Under the pieces are notes generated by a model. The model was not told the origin of the DNA, ran no database searches, and worked only from the letters and a program-made list of their open reading frames with translations. Below, in pieces: positions 8,025 through 17,212 of a stretch of DNA of 64,000 nucleotides (its first letter is position 1; every line of letters starts with the position of its first letter). The position numbers and the translations under genes were made by a program. This stretch comes from Bacteroidota bacterium (GTDB lineage: Bacteria; Bacteroidota; Bacteroidia; B-17B0; Aurantibacillaceae): the NCBI GenBank assembly GCA_018267825.1, contig JAFDXR010000009.1, positions 103,736-167,735 of the forward strand, written 5' to 3'.

Positions 8025-10001
8025 TTATATTTTTATCCCGATGATCAATACATCATCCACCTGTTCAAGGGCAGCTTTCCATTCCTGAAATGTGCGATCG
8101 AGTACCTGGTATTGTTCATTCATCGGCAAGTGATGGATCTTTAGCAGAAGTTCTTTCAGCGAAGAGTATTTATATTTCTTTCCTTTCTCACCACCAAACT
8201 GATCGGCGTAACCATCAGTGTACATGTAAAGGCAATCGTCGGGCTGCAACTCGATGAATGTTGATTTGAAAGGTGTTTCGTGTCCTTCATGCTGGCCGAT
8301 GGGTTGTTTGTCGGCTGCAAATTCCTGCAAGGCATTATCCCGGATCAGGTAGAGACCGTTATTGGCACCTGAAAATTCAACCCGTTTCATGTCCGGGTCA
8401 AAACCAAGAATGGCCATATCCATACCGTCACGCTGTTTGGTACGGCCATCCCGGAGTTTAAAAGCGGTTTTGATTCCCTCGCGCAATTCATTCAGAATAT
8501 TGGCAGTGCCCGAAATCTTTTTTTCGTTCACGATCTGGTTCAACAGCGAGGAGCCGATCATACTCATCATAGCACCCGGAACCCCATGTCCTGTACAGTC
8601 TACAGCAGCAATGTAACGCCTGTCGGGTGTGTCGCAACACCAGTAAAAATCACCACTCACGATATCGCGGGGTTTGAAAAGAACGAATACGTTTCCTAAA
8701 ACCTTTTCCAGTTCTTCTCTTTCGGGGAGAATTGCATGTTGGATTTTTTGTGCATAATTAATGCTGTCGGTAATGTCTTTATTTTTTTCTTCGATGATGG
8801 CGTATGCTGTTTCCAGTTTGTGGTTGGCTTTTTGTTTCAACTGATAGCGGCTGTAAAACACAAGGGCAAGAACCAATAGTAAGAGGGCACCACCAACCGA
8901 TGAGAAAATAATGGTTTGTTGTTTTTCCAGTTTTATATCCTGTGTTTGAAGTTTCTGATTACTTAGTTCCAGTTCTTTTTCTTTTTTATCGGTTTCATAA
9001 ATGGTTTTAAGTTCATTTAACTGGCGACTATTCTCCTTACTCATCAGGCTGTCTTCGAGTGTTTTGTATTTTTCGTATGCATCATAGGCCTCCTTGTAGC
9101 GGCCTGATTCATAATAGGCTTCAGACAGGCACAGGTAGTTTTCCGATACATAATCAAGATTTTTCAAATCCTGGGCCAGTTGTATACTCTCATTAAAATA
9201 GACTTCCGCTTTTTTAATTTGTCCCATGTGTCCGTATGTACGGCCGGCATAATAATCCAGGAACATTTTATTTTCTTTGTTGTTGAATTTTTCAGCCAGT
9301 TTCATGCCTTTTTCAATAATGGATAAGGCATCGTTATAACGTTTGTCATCTGAATAAACCAGGGCGAGATTACCATAGACGCTATTCAGCAGGTCATAAT
9401 CTTTGGTTTCTTCGGCCAGTTTTTCTGCCTGGTGATAATAATGATAGCATGTTGTAAAGTCGCCGGAATTATAATTTTTAGTGTAATAGATATTTCCAAG
9501 GTTCATAAGCACAGCACCCAATTTTTTGGTATCATGCGCGTCTTTATATATGTCGTAGGCTTTGGTGAAATATTCCAGGGCCATGTCATATTGCTTGAGG
9601 TAAGCAAAGGAGTTGGCAATGGAATTGAAGATGCGGGCCTTGATATGATAATCAGCTATATTTTCAGCCAGTTTCAAAGCCTTAAAAAAGTAAACAGAGG
9701 CTTTCTGATAGTCGCTCCTGTTTTGGTAGGTAATGCCGATTTTAAGGTACGCATTACTGATCAGTGCATTTTTGCCCGTTTTTAGAGCTATGTCGAGTGC
9801 CGAGTTTCCAACAATGATTGATGTGTCTGTGTCTTCATTGTCGCAATACTCCGACAGGATGATCAGCTGCATGACCTTCGCACTGTCTGTCTTAACTGTG
9901 GGGAGTGCACGTAAAACATCCTGCCTGCTGTTTTGTGCCGATACTGTTTTGATCAGAGCGACAAGCAGGATGGTGCAAAGAGTATATTTGAAATATGACA
10001 A
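8025..10001 (-). CDS. Tetratricopeptide-repeat membrane sensor with a PP2C-type SpoIIE phosphatase domain
   Basis: The layout is a signal peptide (about residues 1-23), seven or so TPR units (residues 30-320, for example QKASVYFFKALKLAENIADY), and a coiled coil (about 320-360). One transmembrane helix follows (IIFSSVGGALLLLVLALVFY, about 365-385), then a second coiled coil with SINYAQKIQHAILP, and a SpoIIE-type serine phosphatase domain (about 435-658; SGDFYWCCDTPD, AAVDCTGHGVPGAMMSMIG, MYTDGYADQFGG). This arrangement, with TPRs outside and phosphatase inside, is common in Bacteroidota and suggests signal-controlled dephosphorylation of an anti-anti-sigma-like partner. The ligand and the partner are unknown. 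It lies 6 bp after kbl. Confidence 0.9.
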   Translation of the reverse strand: MSYFKYTLCTILLVALIKTVSAQNSRQDVLRALPTVKTDSAKVMQLIILSEYCDNEDTDTSIIVGNSALDIALKTGKNALISNAYLKIGITYQNRSDYQKASVYFFKALKLAENIADYHIKARIFNSIANSFAYLKQYDMALEYFTKAYDIYKDAHDTKKLGAVLMNLGNIYYTKNYNSGDFTTCYHYYHQAEKLAEETKDYDLLNSVYGNLALVYSDDKRYNDALSIIEKGMKLAEKFNNKENKMFLDYYAGRTYGHMGQIKKAEVYFNESIQLAQDLKNLDYVSENYLCLSEAYYESGRYKEAYDAYEKYKTLEDSLMSKENSRQLNELKTIYETDKKEKELELSNQKLQTQDIKLEKQQTIIFSSVGGALLLLVLALVFYSRYQLKQKANHKLETAYAIIEEKNKDITDSINYAQKIQHAILPEREELEKVLGNVFVLFKPRDIVSGDFYWCCDTPDRRYIAAVDCTGHGVPGAMMSMIGSSLLNQIVNEKKISGTANILNELREGIKTAFKLRDGRTKQRDGMDMAILGFDPDMKRVEFSGANNGLYLIRDNALQEFAADKQPIGQHEGHETPFKSTFIELQPDDCLYMYTDGYADQFGGEKGKKYKYSSLKELLLKIHHLPMNEQYQVLDRTFQEWKAALEQVDDVLIIGIKI

Positions 10002-10007
10002 ATGCTC

Positions 10008-11195
10008 TTATTTGATAACCCCCAGCTCTTTACCGACTTTGGCAAAGGCGGCAATCGCTTTATCGAGGTGTTCTTTTTCATGTGCCGCCGAAAGTTGGAC
10101 ACGGATACGGGCCTTGTCCTTTGGTACAACCGGGAAGAAGAATCCAATCACATAAATGCCTTCTTGCAATAATTTGTCGGCAAATACCTGCGATAGTTTA
10201 GCATCGTAAAGCATCACCGGCACAATAGCTGAATCGCCCTCCCTGATTTCGAGACCGGCCGCTTTGATACCTGCTTTAAAATAATTGACGTTCCACTCGA
10301 GCTTGTCGCGCAATTCGGTTGTTTCACTGAGCATATCAAACACGGCGATGGATGCACCTACAATATGCGGTGCCAGGGAGTTGGAGAAGAGGTAAGGACG
10401 AGAACGCTGTCTCAATAATTCGATCACTTCTTTTTTTCCGGTGGTAAAGCCTCCCATGGCGCCACCAAGGGCTTTGCCGAGAGTTCCTGTGATAATATCC
10501 ACGCGGCCCATCACGTTTTTGGCTTCGATGGTGCCACGGCCTGTTTTGCCGATGAAGCCTGTGGCATGGCTTTCGTCGACCATCACCAGTGCATTGTACT
10601 TGTCGGCCAGGTCACATATTTTATCAAGTGGCGCCACAAAACCGTCCATGCTGAATACGCCATCTGTTACGATGATGCGATAACGCTGCGCCTGGGCTTT
10701 TTTAAGTTGTTCTTCCAGGTCAGCCATGTCGCAGTTTTTGTAACGATAACGCTGTGCTTTACACAAGCGTACTCCGTCAATAATAGAAGCATGGTTTAAT
10801 TCATCCGAAATGATAGCATCTTCTTCGCCGAAGAGTGGTTCAAACACGCCACCATTGGCATCAAAGGCGGCGGCATATAAAATAGTGTCTTCTGTTCCCA
10901 GGAAACGGGCAATTTTTTGTTCCAGTTCTTTATGTATATCCTGTGTGCCGCAGATAAAACGCACCGACGACATGCCATAACCATGAGAGTCCAGTGCTTT
11001 TTTAGCACCGTTAATGACTTTCGGGTGCGACGACAAACCGAGGTAGTTGTTTGCGCAGAAAATGATAACATCCTTTCCGTTTACCTTTACAACGGCGCCC
11101 TGTGGCGTAGTAATAACACGTTCTCTTTTAAACAGGCCATTCTGTTCGATCTCTTGTAACTGGCTTTGGATATGCTCCAGGAAAGTTTTTGACAT
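10008..11195 (-). CDS. kbl: Glycine C-acetyltransferase (2-amino-3-ketobutyrate CoA ligase)
   Basis: PLP-dependent alpha-oxoamine synthase of 395 residues, the usual Kbl length. It shows the N-terminal [12 protein letters not shown], the substrate-binding [12 protein letters not shown], and the PLP-lysine motif [12 protein letters not shown] (Lys near residue 244). The enzyme splits 2-amino-3-ketobutyrate with CoA into glycine and acetyl-CoA in threonine breakdown. No threonine dehydrogenase is adjacent. On the minus strand it is the first gene before the SpoIIE-phosphatase gene, and a TATATTTA box lies upstream of the start. Confidence 0.93.
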   Translation of the reverse strand: MSKTFLEHIQSQLQEIEQNGLFKRERVITTPQGAVVKVNGKDVIIFCANNYLGLSSHPKVINGAKKALDSHGYGMSSVRFICGTQDIHKELEQKIARFLGTEDTILYAAAFDANGGVFEPLFGEEDAIISDELNHASIIDGVRLCKAQRYRYKNCDMADLEEQLKKAQAQRYRIIVTDGVFSMDGFVAPLDKICDLADKYNALVMVDESHATGFIGKTGRGTIEAKNVMGRVDIITGTLGKALGGAMGGFTTGKKEVIELLRQRSRPYLFSNSLAPHIVGASIAVFDMLSETTELRDKLEWNVNYFKAGIKAAGLEIREGDSAIVPVMLYDAKLSQVFADKLLQEGIYVIGFFFPVVPKDKARIRVQLSAAHEKEHLDKAIAAFAKVGKELGVIK

Positions 11196-11270
11196 AGTAA
11201 TTGATTTAGGGGTATAGAATCCGGTTTAAATATACAAACTCAAATAATTGAAGGGATATATGTTTAAAAA

Positions 11271-11300
11271 TTTAGAAAATCAGAAAAATTAGTATATTTG
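11271..11300 (+). promoter_or_regulatory. Promoter for the tRNA-Leu array
   Basis: TATATTTG at 11293-11300 is a perfect -7 box (TAnnTTTG), with a TTTA at 11271-11274 as a weak -33 partner 18 bp upstream. It points toward the 153-bp array and the two tRNA-Leu genes and is the best promoter between kbl and the tRNAs. Confidence 0.6.
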
Positions 11301-11369
11301 TAGCCCCAATTACGGTTTATGACCTTTTTTGGACGTTCTTTTGAAAAAATAAATGGAGTTCTTTAATAC

Positions 11370-11522
11370 GCGGATGTGGCGTAATTGTCCCGTCAAACCA
11401 GAAATTTATAATTTCGTAGTTTGACGAGGATCCACGAAACACTAACAAATCGGAGATTTGAGTGTTTCGGGAGTAGCCGCTGAAACGAAACATAATTAAG
11501 TTCTTTTAGAATTTTTTAATAC
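11370..11522 (+). repeat. 153-bp repeat copy 1: broken tRNA-Leu 5' end with inserted palindromic element
   Basis: The unit starts with the first 18 bases of the downstream tRNA-Leu(UAG) gene, then carries an 85-bp palindromic insert. It next resumes with eight bases that continue the tRNA D-arm (GTAGCCGC), then leaves tRNA sequence for about 42 bp that end in TTTTTTAATAC. It is directly followed by copy 2, with only two base differences between them. Confidence 0.9.
11388..11472 (+). other. 85-bp cloverleaf-like palindromic element in the D-loop position of the tRNA fragment (copy 1)
   Basis: The ends are inverted (TCCC at 11388-11391, GGGA at 11469-11472) and enclose two bulged hairpins. 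Hairpin 1 (11391-11426) has an outer stem CGTCAAAC/GTTTGACG and inner stem GAAATT/AATTTC. Hairpin 2 (11435-11469) has an outer stem CGAAACACT/AGTGTTTCG and inner stem AAATC/GATTT. Both have a 3-base loop and an unequal internal loop. The second copy is at 11541-11625; its only change inside the element is in the loop of hairpin 1. Confidence 0.85.
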
Positions 11523-11675
11523 GCGGATGTGGCGTAATTGTCCCGTCAAACCAGAAATTTGTAATTTCGTAGTTTGACGAGGATCCACGAAACACTAACA
11601 AATCGGAGATTTGAGTGTTTCGGGAGTAGCCGCTGAAACGAAACATAATTAAGTTCTTTTATAATTTTTTAATAC
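11523..11675 (+). repeat. 153-bp repeat copy 2
   Basis: It is a second copy of the unit at 11370, identical except for A to G in the loop of hairpin 1 and G to T near the 3' end. It runs straight into the intact tRNA-Leu(UAG) gene, whose first 18 bases would begin a third unit. Confidence 0.9.
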
Positions 11676-11757
11676 GCGGATGTGGCGTAATTGGTAGCCG
11701 CACCAGACTTAGGATCTGGCGCTTCACGGCGTGGGGGTTCGAGTCCCTTCATCCGCA
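11676..11757 (+). tRNA. tRNA-Leu, anticodon UAG
   Basis: The acceptor stem is GCGGATG/CATCCGC with discriminator A. The D-arm contains TGGCGTAATTGGTAGCCGCA, the anticodon stem CCAGA/TCTGG encloses loop CTTAGGA (anticodon UAG), a long class II variable arm follows, and the T-arm has GGTTCGAGTCC. CCA is not encoded. It is 35 bp from a second tRNA-Leu and probably shares its transcript. Confidence 0.95.
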
Positions 11758-11792
11758 CTAAAGGCCCGTCGCAGCCTTTTAAAAAGTAAAAT

Positions 11793-11875
11793 GCCCACGT
11801 GGCGAAATTGGTAAACGTTGCGGTCTCAGAAGCCGTTGGAGTCTATCCTTGGGAGTTCGAGTCTCCCCGTGGGCA
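11793..11875 (+). tRNA. tRNA-Leu, anticodon CAG
   Basis: The acceptor stem is GCCCACG/CGTGGGC with discriminator A. The anticodon loop is CTCAGAA, giving CAG, inside stem GCGGT/GCCGT with U-G ends. The class II variable arm (TTGGAGTCTATCCTT) and T-arm (GAGTTCGAGTCTC) are present. A terminator follows at once, so the two tRNA-Leu genes form one unit. Confidence 0.95.
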
Positions 11876-11878
11876 CAC

Positions 11879-11914
11879 AAAAAAAGGATCCTGAAAAGGA
11901 TCCTTTTTTATTTT
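11879..11914 (+). terminator. Terminator of the tRNA-Leu pair
   Basis: AAAAAGGATCC and GGATCCTTTTTT form a strong hairpin around TGAAAA, starting 4 bases after the tRNA-Leu(CAG) discriminator. Confidence 0.88.
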
Positions 11915-11945
11915 CAGGCAATTCGGCCGTATCTTTAACGTCATC

Positions 11946-13835
11946 ATGGATTTCCCGAACCTGCATTACCCTTCTTTACGTGCTTTTATGGGCCGTGTCA
12001 GAGCATTGCATGCAGAACCCGATGAAATCTTTAACAGCAGGCTCGGGGCTGTTTTGTTCGAAAAGCAAAACGACGAATTATTCAAAACAGAACTGCAGGC
12101 CTTTGTGTCTGAGGTATTCGATCATGCCTTTTTTGTGAATGCCTTTACCGATTGCGGTATTCATTCCAATCGCGGTTTTTTTACGGAAGTATACAGCCGT
12201 TTAAAACACAAGGTACTTCCAGTGCATGTGCCGGATAATGAACTGAGCGTTTTTATCCGTTACACCTTTCCGCAACCAAAAGACGCTCAATGGATCCGGA
12301 AAATAAATGAAGAGAACTGGTCCTTGTTTTTCGGAATGATTGATGCCGCCACCCTGGCCGGTCATTCTGAAAAAATAGCCACACAGCTGCACAATGCCAT
12401 TATTATACTATGTCACAGGCTTACCACTATTGGTATTGATCCATACTTCGTTAATAAACTGAACACAGCAGATGATAGTGATTCACCATTTTTTGAACTG
12501 AATCATGCCGTTTCTCTTTTTGTAAAAAAGCACCTCCACGACAAAACGCTGGAAGTGGATTACGATGAATTGCGGGCCGTACATGCGGTGATAGATACCT
12601 GTGAAAAAATTCTGGCAGAGGTGCAGGAAAAGAAAGATGAAACAGGAACCAGTTTGCATCTCACATTTATTCTGAAACGTGGCCAGCAGCATATAGACCG
12701 TATCCGGCTGTTGTTGAACCTCTATATCACCCGCCAGTATAGTGGCCGGATGGCAGCTTCATCGCGGCTTATCACAGAACTGGTTCAGGCGGAGCATGAG
12801 AAAAACAGTGTCCGTAAATTTATTGCCGAAAACTCTGCCTTGCTGGCTTACCGGATTGTAAGCCATACCTCCGAAAAAGGCGAACATTATATCGGTTTTT
12901 CTAAAGCTGAAAACCGCAAACTGCTTTTGTCGTCGATGGGAGGTGGACTGGTTGTTGTACTGCTGGTGTATATAAAGCACTGGATTCATGGCCTGCATGT
13001 GTCTTTGTTTTTTGAAGGCTTATTGTTCGGTCTCAACTATGGCTTCGGCTTTGTGTGCATGCACCTGGTGCATTTTTCACTGGCCACCAAGCAGCCCGCC
13101 ATGACAGCCTCGTACATTGCCGAAAGTATTGAAAATCACGATAGCCGAAAAGCCCCGCCGTGGCAGGTATTCCGGCAGATCATCACCAGCCAGTTTTTGT
13201 CGCTCGTAGGAAATCTTATTATTGTGTTGCCGCTTTGTTTTTTATCGGCCGTGGCCATCCGCTACTTTTTTGGAGAGCCGGTTTTCCACGACAAAGAAGC
13301 CTATGCGAGCATGATTTGCAATCACCCGTTCTATAGCGCATCACTCATTTATGCTGGTTTTACAGGTGTTTTCCTGACCCTATCCAGTCTTTTGACGGGG
13401 TATGTCGATAATAAAGTGGTGTTTTCCGAAATCCCGAAACGGATTATGTTGCATCCTGTATTGAGGCATCGCTGGTCGCTCGAAAAACGGAAGAAACTGG
13501 CCGGATTTGCAGAGCGCAACCTTGGAGCCATCCTGGGTAATCTCTTTCTTGGTTTTTGTCTTGGTATGGCCGGAAACCTCGGGAAGTTCATTGGAATCCC
13601 TTTCGATATCCGGCATATCACGATTTCGGCCGGCAATTTCGGAATTGCAACGGGCAGTTCTGATCAGCTCGGCTGGCCATTGATTGTTACGGTTTTTGCA
13701 GGCGTGTTGCTTATCGGGATTATCAACATCATATCCAGTTTCCTCATATCATTTGGGGTGGCCTGCAGGTCCAGAAATCTTTCGCCGGCACAATCGCTGC
13801 GTATACTCCTGCCGTTTTTGCAAAAAAGGAAATAA
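11946..13835 (+). CDS. Multi-spanning membrane protein of the family named site-specific recombinase (PF10136-like)
   Basis: The N-terminal 320 residues are soluble and helical. From residue 330 there are several transmembrane helices (LLLSSMGGGLVVVLLVYI, EGLLFGLNYGFGFVCMHL, QFLSLVGNLIIVLPLCFLSAVAI, LIVTVFAGVLLIGIINII). The conserved HFSLATKQPAMTAS segment and the NLGAILGNLFLGFCLGMAGN helix are characteristic of this family. Despite the family name I see no recombinase catalytic motif, so I regard it as an uncharacterised inner-membrane protein. It lies 71 bp after the tRNA-Leu pair and ends at a bidirectional terminator. Confidence 0.8.
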   Translation: MDFPNLHYPSLRAFMGRVRALHAEPDEIFNSRLGAVLFEKQNDELFKTELQAFVSEVFDHAFFVNAFTDCGIHSNRGFFTEVYSRLKHKVLPVHVPDNELSVFIRYTFPQPKDAQWIRKINEENWSLFFGMIDAATLAGHSEKIATQLHNAIIILCHRLTTIGIDPYFVNKLNTADDSDSPFFELNHAVSLFVKKHLHDKTLEVDYDELRAVHAVIDTCEKILAEVQEKKDETGTSLHLTFILKRGQQHIDRIRLLLNLYITRQYSGRMAASSRLITELVQAEHEKNSVRKFIAENSALLAYRIVSHTSEKGEHYIGFSKAENRKLLLSSMGGGLVVVLLVYIKHWIHGLHVSLFFEGLLFGLNYGFGFVCMHLVHFSLATKQPAMTASYIAESIENHDSRKAPPWQVFRQIITSQFLSLVGNLIIVLPLCFLSAVAIRYFFGEPVFHDKEAYASMICNHPFYSASLIYAGFTGVFLTLSSLLTGYVDNKVVFSEIPKRIMLHPVLRHRWSLEKRKKLAGFAERNLGAILGNLFLGFCLGMAGNLGKFIGIPFDIRHITISAGNFGIATGSSDQLGWPLIVTVFAGVLLIGIINIISSFLISFGVACRSRNLSPAQSLRILLPFLQKRK

Positions 13836-13848
13836 GTGTAAATAATAG

Positions 13849-13866
13849 GGGAGGCAATTGCCTCCC
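13849..13866. terminator. Bidirectional terminator between convergent genes
   Basis: The 18-bp perfect palindrome GGGAGGCAA-TTGCCTCCC lies between the stops of two convergent genes. It is followed by CTCTTCATTTT on the plus side and has only an AT-rich run (TATTATTTACACTT) on the minus side, so it is weaker than the other terminators here. Confidence 0.65.
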
Positions 13867-13879
13867 TCTTCATTTTGAA

Positions 13880-14848
13880 TTAATCGTTGGTCTTTACCAC
13901 ACGTGTATGTGTCTGAAATCCGCCATCGCTCACCACAAGCAGGTAAGAGCCTGCTGGAAGTGTTCGTACTGGTATTTCGCTATCGTTACCGGTGAACCCT
14001 GCTGTATGGTAAACACATGCCCCAAGCGTATTAAACAGGTCGATGGTTTTGGTTTTCCCGTTGGCAAAGCCGCTGCAATGTACAGAGAGTTTATCCTGGC
14101 ATGGGTTAGGCGAAACCTGCAGGGATGCCTGTTCCGTTGGTATTGTCTCAATGCCTGTTGTATTGGAGCCTGTGATGGTAATGTCATCAATACTCATACC
14201 CGGATCAACGGGTGAACTTGTGGTTGCATTTACAAACTGAAACCCGAAGCGAAGTGTGCTTTGATTAGCAAAAGCCGGCGAGCTGACGGAGGTTTGCTGC
14301 CAGGTTGAGGCACTGGCAGAGTAGGTAACCGGCGTTACATTCCACGTGCTGCCACCATTGGTACTGTAATAAAGCTGCCCGTAATCTTCGGCACTTCCAC
14401 CGCATAACCACCAGAAATTAATGCTGACACTGGAATAGCCCACAGTGCTTATATCGCTGCTCATGGCTGCAAAATAATTTTCGTCCATGGTGCAAAGCCC
14501 ATCGGCCGCTGCATAACAGGCACAGCTGATGCTGCTCGACATAGCTGCCGCCGATACAATATGCAGGTAATTGCTTGTCGGGTTTCCGGTGATGCCGGCA
14601 GGCTCTTGCGTGGTATTCGAAATAGAAAAGGAAAACGGGAAGCCTAAGCAAACCAAACTGCCACTGCCACCCGTATAGCTGTTGTTGATGATCCAGGAAT
14701 TTGCTCCGGATACTGTACAGCCGTTATCTGCAGTATTGAGTGTGAAAGTAGAAGAGCTTCCGTTGAAATTTTCGGTATAAAGCGGGACCTGGGCCTGCAT
14801 TTTCTGTAAAAGACATAAAGAAGCAATCAGGAGTAAAATGTGTTTCAT
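13880..14848 (-). CDS. Secreted protein with a T9SS type A sorting domain
   Basis: The signal peptide is MKHILLLIASLCLLQKMQAQ. The mature part reads as a jelly-roll, MAM-like beta domain (YTENFNGSSSTFTLN ... STLRFGFQFVNATTSSPVDPGMSIDDITI), a layout typical of surface proteins that bind or modify carbohydrate or protein. The last 80 residues form a type A sorting domain (LQVSPNPCQDKLSVH ... GSYLLVVSDGGFQTHTRVVK). Twelve or more Cys are present, some in clusters (SSISCACYAAADGLC). No catalytic motif was recognised. It is a single gene between two terminators. Confidence 0.85.
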   Translation of the reverse strand: MKHILLLIASLCLLQKMQAQVPLYTENFNGSSSTFTLNTADNGCTVSGANSWIINNSYTGGSGSLVCLGFPFSFSISNTTQEPAGITGNPTSNYLHIVSAAAMSSSISCACYAAADGLCTMDENYFAAMSSDISTVGYSSVSINFWWLCGGSAEDYGQLYYSTNGGSTWNVTPVTYSASASTWQQTSVSSPAFANQSTLRFGFQFVNATTSSPVDPGMSIDDITITGSNTTGIETIPTEQASLQVSPNPCQDKLSVHCSGFANGKTKTIDLFNTLGACVYHTAGFTGNDSEIPVRTLPAGSYLLVVSDGGFQTHTRVVKTND

Positions 14849-14925
14849 AGGTTTGGGTTTACGAGGGTTTTATCAAAAATACTGTTTATGTATTGAAGTT
14901 CAGTGCATTAGCGCTTAAATAAATC

Positions 14926-14956
14926 TTGTCAGTCAAAGGATTATTAACTATCTTTG
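14926..14956 (+). promoter_or_regulatory. Promoter of the trigger factor gene
   Basis: The -7 box TATCTTTG is at 14949-14956 and a TTG is at 14926-14928, 20 bp upstream, the normal spacing for Bacteroidota. The start codon follows 30 bp downstream. Confidence 0.6.
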
Positions 14957-14986
14957 CCACCCTTAAACTGAAAAAAAGTGAATACG

Positions 14987-16327
14987 ATGAATATTGTTAA
15001 AACAGATATCGATAAGCTCAATGCTGAGTTGAATATCACTGTAGGCCCGGCCGATTATGAAGAAAGAGTGAATAGCGCCCTGAAGCGTATTCAGAAACAA
15101 GCCGCACTTCCTGGTTTCCGCCCGGGTAAAGTACCTGCCAGTTTGATCAAAAAGCAGTATGGCAAGTCTATCCTGGTTGACGAACTCAACAAGCTGCTGA
15201 ATGATACACTGCACAACTATATCACCGAAAATAAGATTGAAATCCTCGGTAATCCAATGCCAAAAGAAGATCACCTCGTGGATTTTGACCATGGTACGGA
15301 ATTTACATTTAAATATGAATTGGGATTGGCTCCTGATTTCGATTTCAAAGTGGATTCAAGCAGCACCTTCACTTACAATACAGTAAAAATCGACGACGAA
15401 CTCGTTGAGAAATACCTGAAAGATGTTAAACGTAACTATGGTAAACCTTCGAACCCGGATGTGGCTGAAGAACGCGACGTTCTTTATGTAGACATCGTGG
15501 AACTGGATGCCGATAATAACATCGTACCGGGTGGTGTTTTCAAATCAACCAGCATTGGTATTGAGCGTTTGAAAAACGATGCAGCCAAAAAGAAACTGGT
15601 TGGAATCGCCAAAGATGCAAAAGTGATTATTCCTGTAAATGAACTTTACGATACTGCTGTAGATAAATCCATTTCATTGGGTATCGACAAAGATGCGGCT
15701 GAAAACTTTAATGCCAATTTACAACTTACTGTTCGTAGCATTGCCCGCATGGAAGATGCTGAACTGAACCAGGAGTTATTCGATAAGATTTACGGTGCCG
15801 GTGTTATCAACTCAGAAGAAGAATTCAGAAATAAAGTAAAATCCGAGCTGTCGCTGATGTTTGCACAGGATACAGATCGTAAATTCTTTAATGACGTGGA
15901 GAAAGCATTGGTTGATAAACTGAACCTGCAATTACCGGATGCGTTCCTGAAACGCTGGTTAATGGCGGTAAACGAAAAACCGATCACCAAAGAACAACTC
16001 GAGGCGGAGTACCCAAGCTATGCTAAATCCATGCAATGGAAACTCATCGAGAATAAAATCATCAAAAATCACGAGATCGTTGTTACAGCCGATGAGGCAA
16101 AAGAAGAAACCCGTGGTTTTGTTCGCTCACAGTACGCCCGTTACGGCCAGACACCAACAGAAGATGAGGTGACAAAAATCGCAGATTCTATCCTTCAGAA
16201 AGACTCTGAAGTACAGAAGATCTTCGAAAATCTCTACAGTAAAAAAGTGCTTGACCTGATGAAAAGCGGCTTTAAACTCGAGAACAAAGAAGTATCATAC
16301 AACGATTTTTTCGGAACCAATAACTAA
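14987..16327 (+). CDS. tig: Trigger factor, ribosome-associated chaperone and peptidyl-prolyl isomerase
   Basis: The N-terminal ribosome-binding domain carries the signature GFRPGKVP at about residues 43-50. A PPIase-like insertion domain (about 150-250, EERDVLYVDIVELDADN) and the helical C-terminal chaperone domain follow. The length of about 446 residues is normal. I prefer ATG 14987 over the GTG nine bases upstream because it begins the conserved MNIVKTDIDKL. It acts in the cytoplasm on nascent chains at the ribosome exit. It is followed by a strong terminator, so it is monocistronic. Confidence 0.95.
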   Translation: MNIVKTDIDKLNAELNITVGPADYEERVNSALKRIQKQAALPGFRPGKVPASLIKKQYGKSILVDELNKLLNDTLHNYITENKIEILGNPMPKEDHLVDFDHGTEFTFKYELGLAPDFDFKVDSSSTFTYNTVKIDDELVEKYLKDVKRNYGKPSNPDVAEERDVLYVDIVELDADNNIVPGGVFKSTSIGIERLKNDAAKKKLVGIAKDAKVIIPVNELYDTAVDKSISLGIDKDAAENFNANLQLTVRSIARMEDAELNQELFDKIYGAGVINSEEEFRNKVKSELSLMFAQDTDRKFFNDVEKALVDKLNLQLPDAFLKRWLMAVNEKPITKEQLEAEYPSYAKSMQWKLIENKIIKNHEIVVTADEAKEETRGFVRSQYARYGQTPTEDEVTKIADSILQKDSEVQKIFENLYSKKVLDLMKSGFKLENKEVSYNDFFGTNN

Positions 16328-16342
16328 GAAAATCATATCCAT

Positions 16343-16377
16343 AAAAAAACCCGGCTGTTTTCAGCCGGGTTTTTTTA
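16343..16377 (+). terminator. Terminator after trigger factor
   Basis: AAAACCCGGCTG pairs with CAGCCGGGTTTT around TTTT, followed by further T. The A-rich left flank lets it also serve the convergent minus-strand gene at 16391. Confidence 0.9.
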
Positions 16378-16390
16378 TGTGTTTAATGGT

Positions 16391-16969
16391 CTATTTGTTT
16401 TTCTCGATGTGTTCTGCAGCCAGCTCCAGCTGTTTGTACCACTCTTTCCCATATTTTTCAATAAGCGGTTCTTTCAGAAATTTATATACAGCAACATTCA
16501 GTTTTTTGCCGCATTCGCAGGCAGGCTTGCAAATGGCCCACTTATGGTAATTCACGGCATCGTAGGTTTTGTGTTTGGTAATCCGTACCGGGTAGAGGTA
16601 GCATGAGATAGGCTTGCGCCATTTTACTTTTCCTTCGCGATAGGCTTGTTCAATGGCACATTTGGCGATTTTCTGTTCATCAAAAAATACAAAAGCACAC
16701 TCTTTTCCGGCTGCAACGAGGGTGGTCGTATAGTCGCCATCGCCATCCACCACATAAGTGCCGTATTTCTCCACGGCCTTAATGCCTTTTTTGGTCATGT
16801 AGGGTTTTACCTTTTCCAGTACGCCATCCAGCTTCTCCAGTTCTTCTTTGTCGAGTGGGGCTCCGCTGTCGCCTTCGATACAGCAGGCACCTTTGCAGGC
16901 GTTCAGGTCACACACGAATTTTTTGTCCAGCAGGTCTTCAGAAATAAGGGTATTATCGATCGCAATCAT
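16391..16969 (-). CDS. DUF3109 family Cys-rich protein
   Basis: The 192-residue soluble protein matches the DUF3109 family: it opens with FVCDLNACKGACCIEGDSGAPL, and has further conserved Cys in KECAFVFFDEQKIAKCAIEQAY, ISCYLYPVRI and WAICKPACECG. The eight or more conserved Cys suggest metal or Fe-S binding, as in related YkgJ-type proteins, but no function is established. It is a single gene facing trigger factor. The 243 bp upstream hold nothing clear beyond AT-rich promoter-like sequence. Confidence 0.88.
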   Translation of the reverse strand: MIAIDNTLISEDLLDKKFVCDLNACKGACCIEGDSGAPLDKEELEKLDGVLEKVKPYMTKKGIKAVEKYGTYVVDGDGDYTTTLVAAGKECAFVFFDEQKIAKCAIEQAYREGKVKWRKPISCYLYPVRITKHKTYDAVNYHKWAICKPACECGKKLNVAVYKFLKEPLIEKYGKEWYKQLELAAEHIEKNK

Positions 16970-17212
16970 GCGTATAAATACTTATGTAGGTTATTAAAAC
17001 GGGAGAGATCAGGATTATATGACCTCATTTTTGCCCGGTTAAGTTAGTTATATATTTCTGAATCCTGAAAAGACCTGTGAAACACACATCCGGTGAATGT
17101 GGCTCAAAGTGCGGCCAATTCAGAGTCTGAACGAGTAAAATTAGTCTTTTTTTAACAATAATTCGCTCATATTTAACGTTTTAAAATATACCTTTATAAA
17201 GGAATCCCGTGA

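Noticed and set aside
11370..11675. CRISPR array or integron attC-like sites
   Set aside because: There are only two 153-bp direct copies with no variable spacers, and the hairpins lack the GTTRRRY core sites of attC. The tRNA-derived borders give a better explanation.
11946..13835. A mobility gene, because the family is called site-specific recombinase
   Set aside because: The protein is multi-spanning and has no catalytic motif of tyrosine or serine recombinases. There are no att-like repeats around it.
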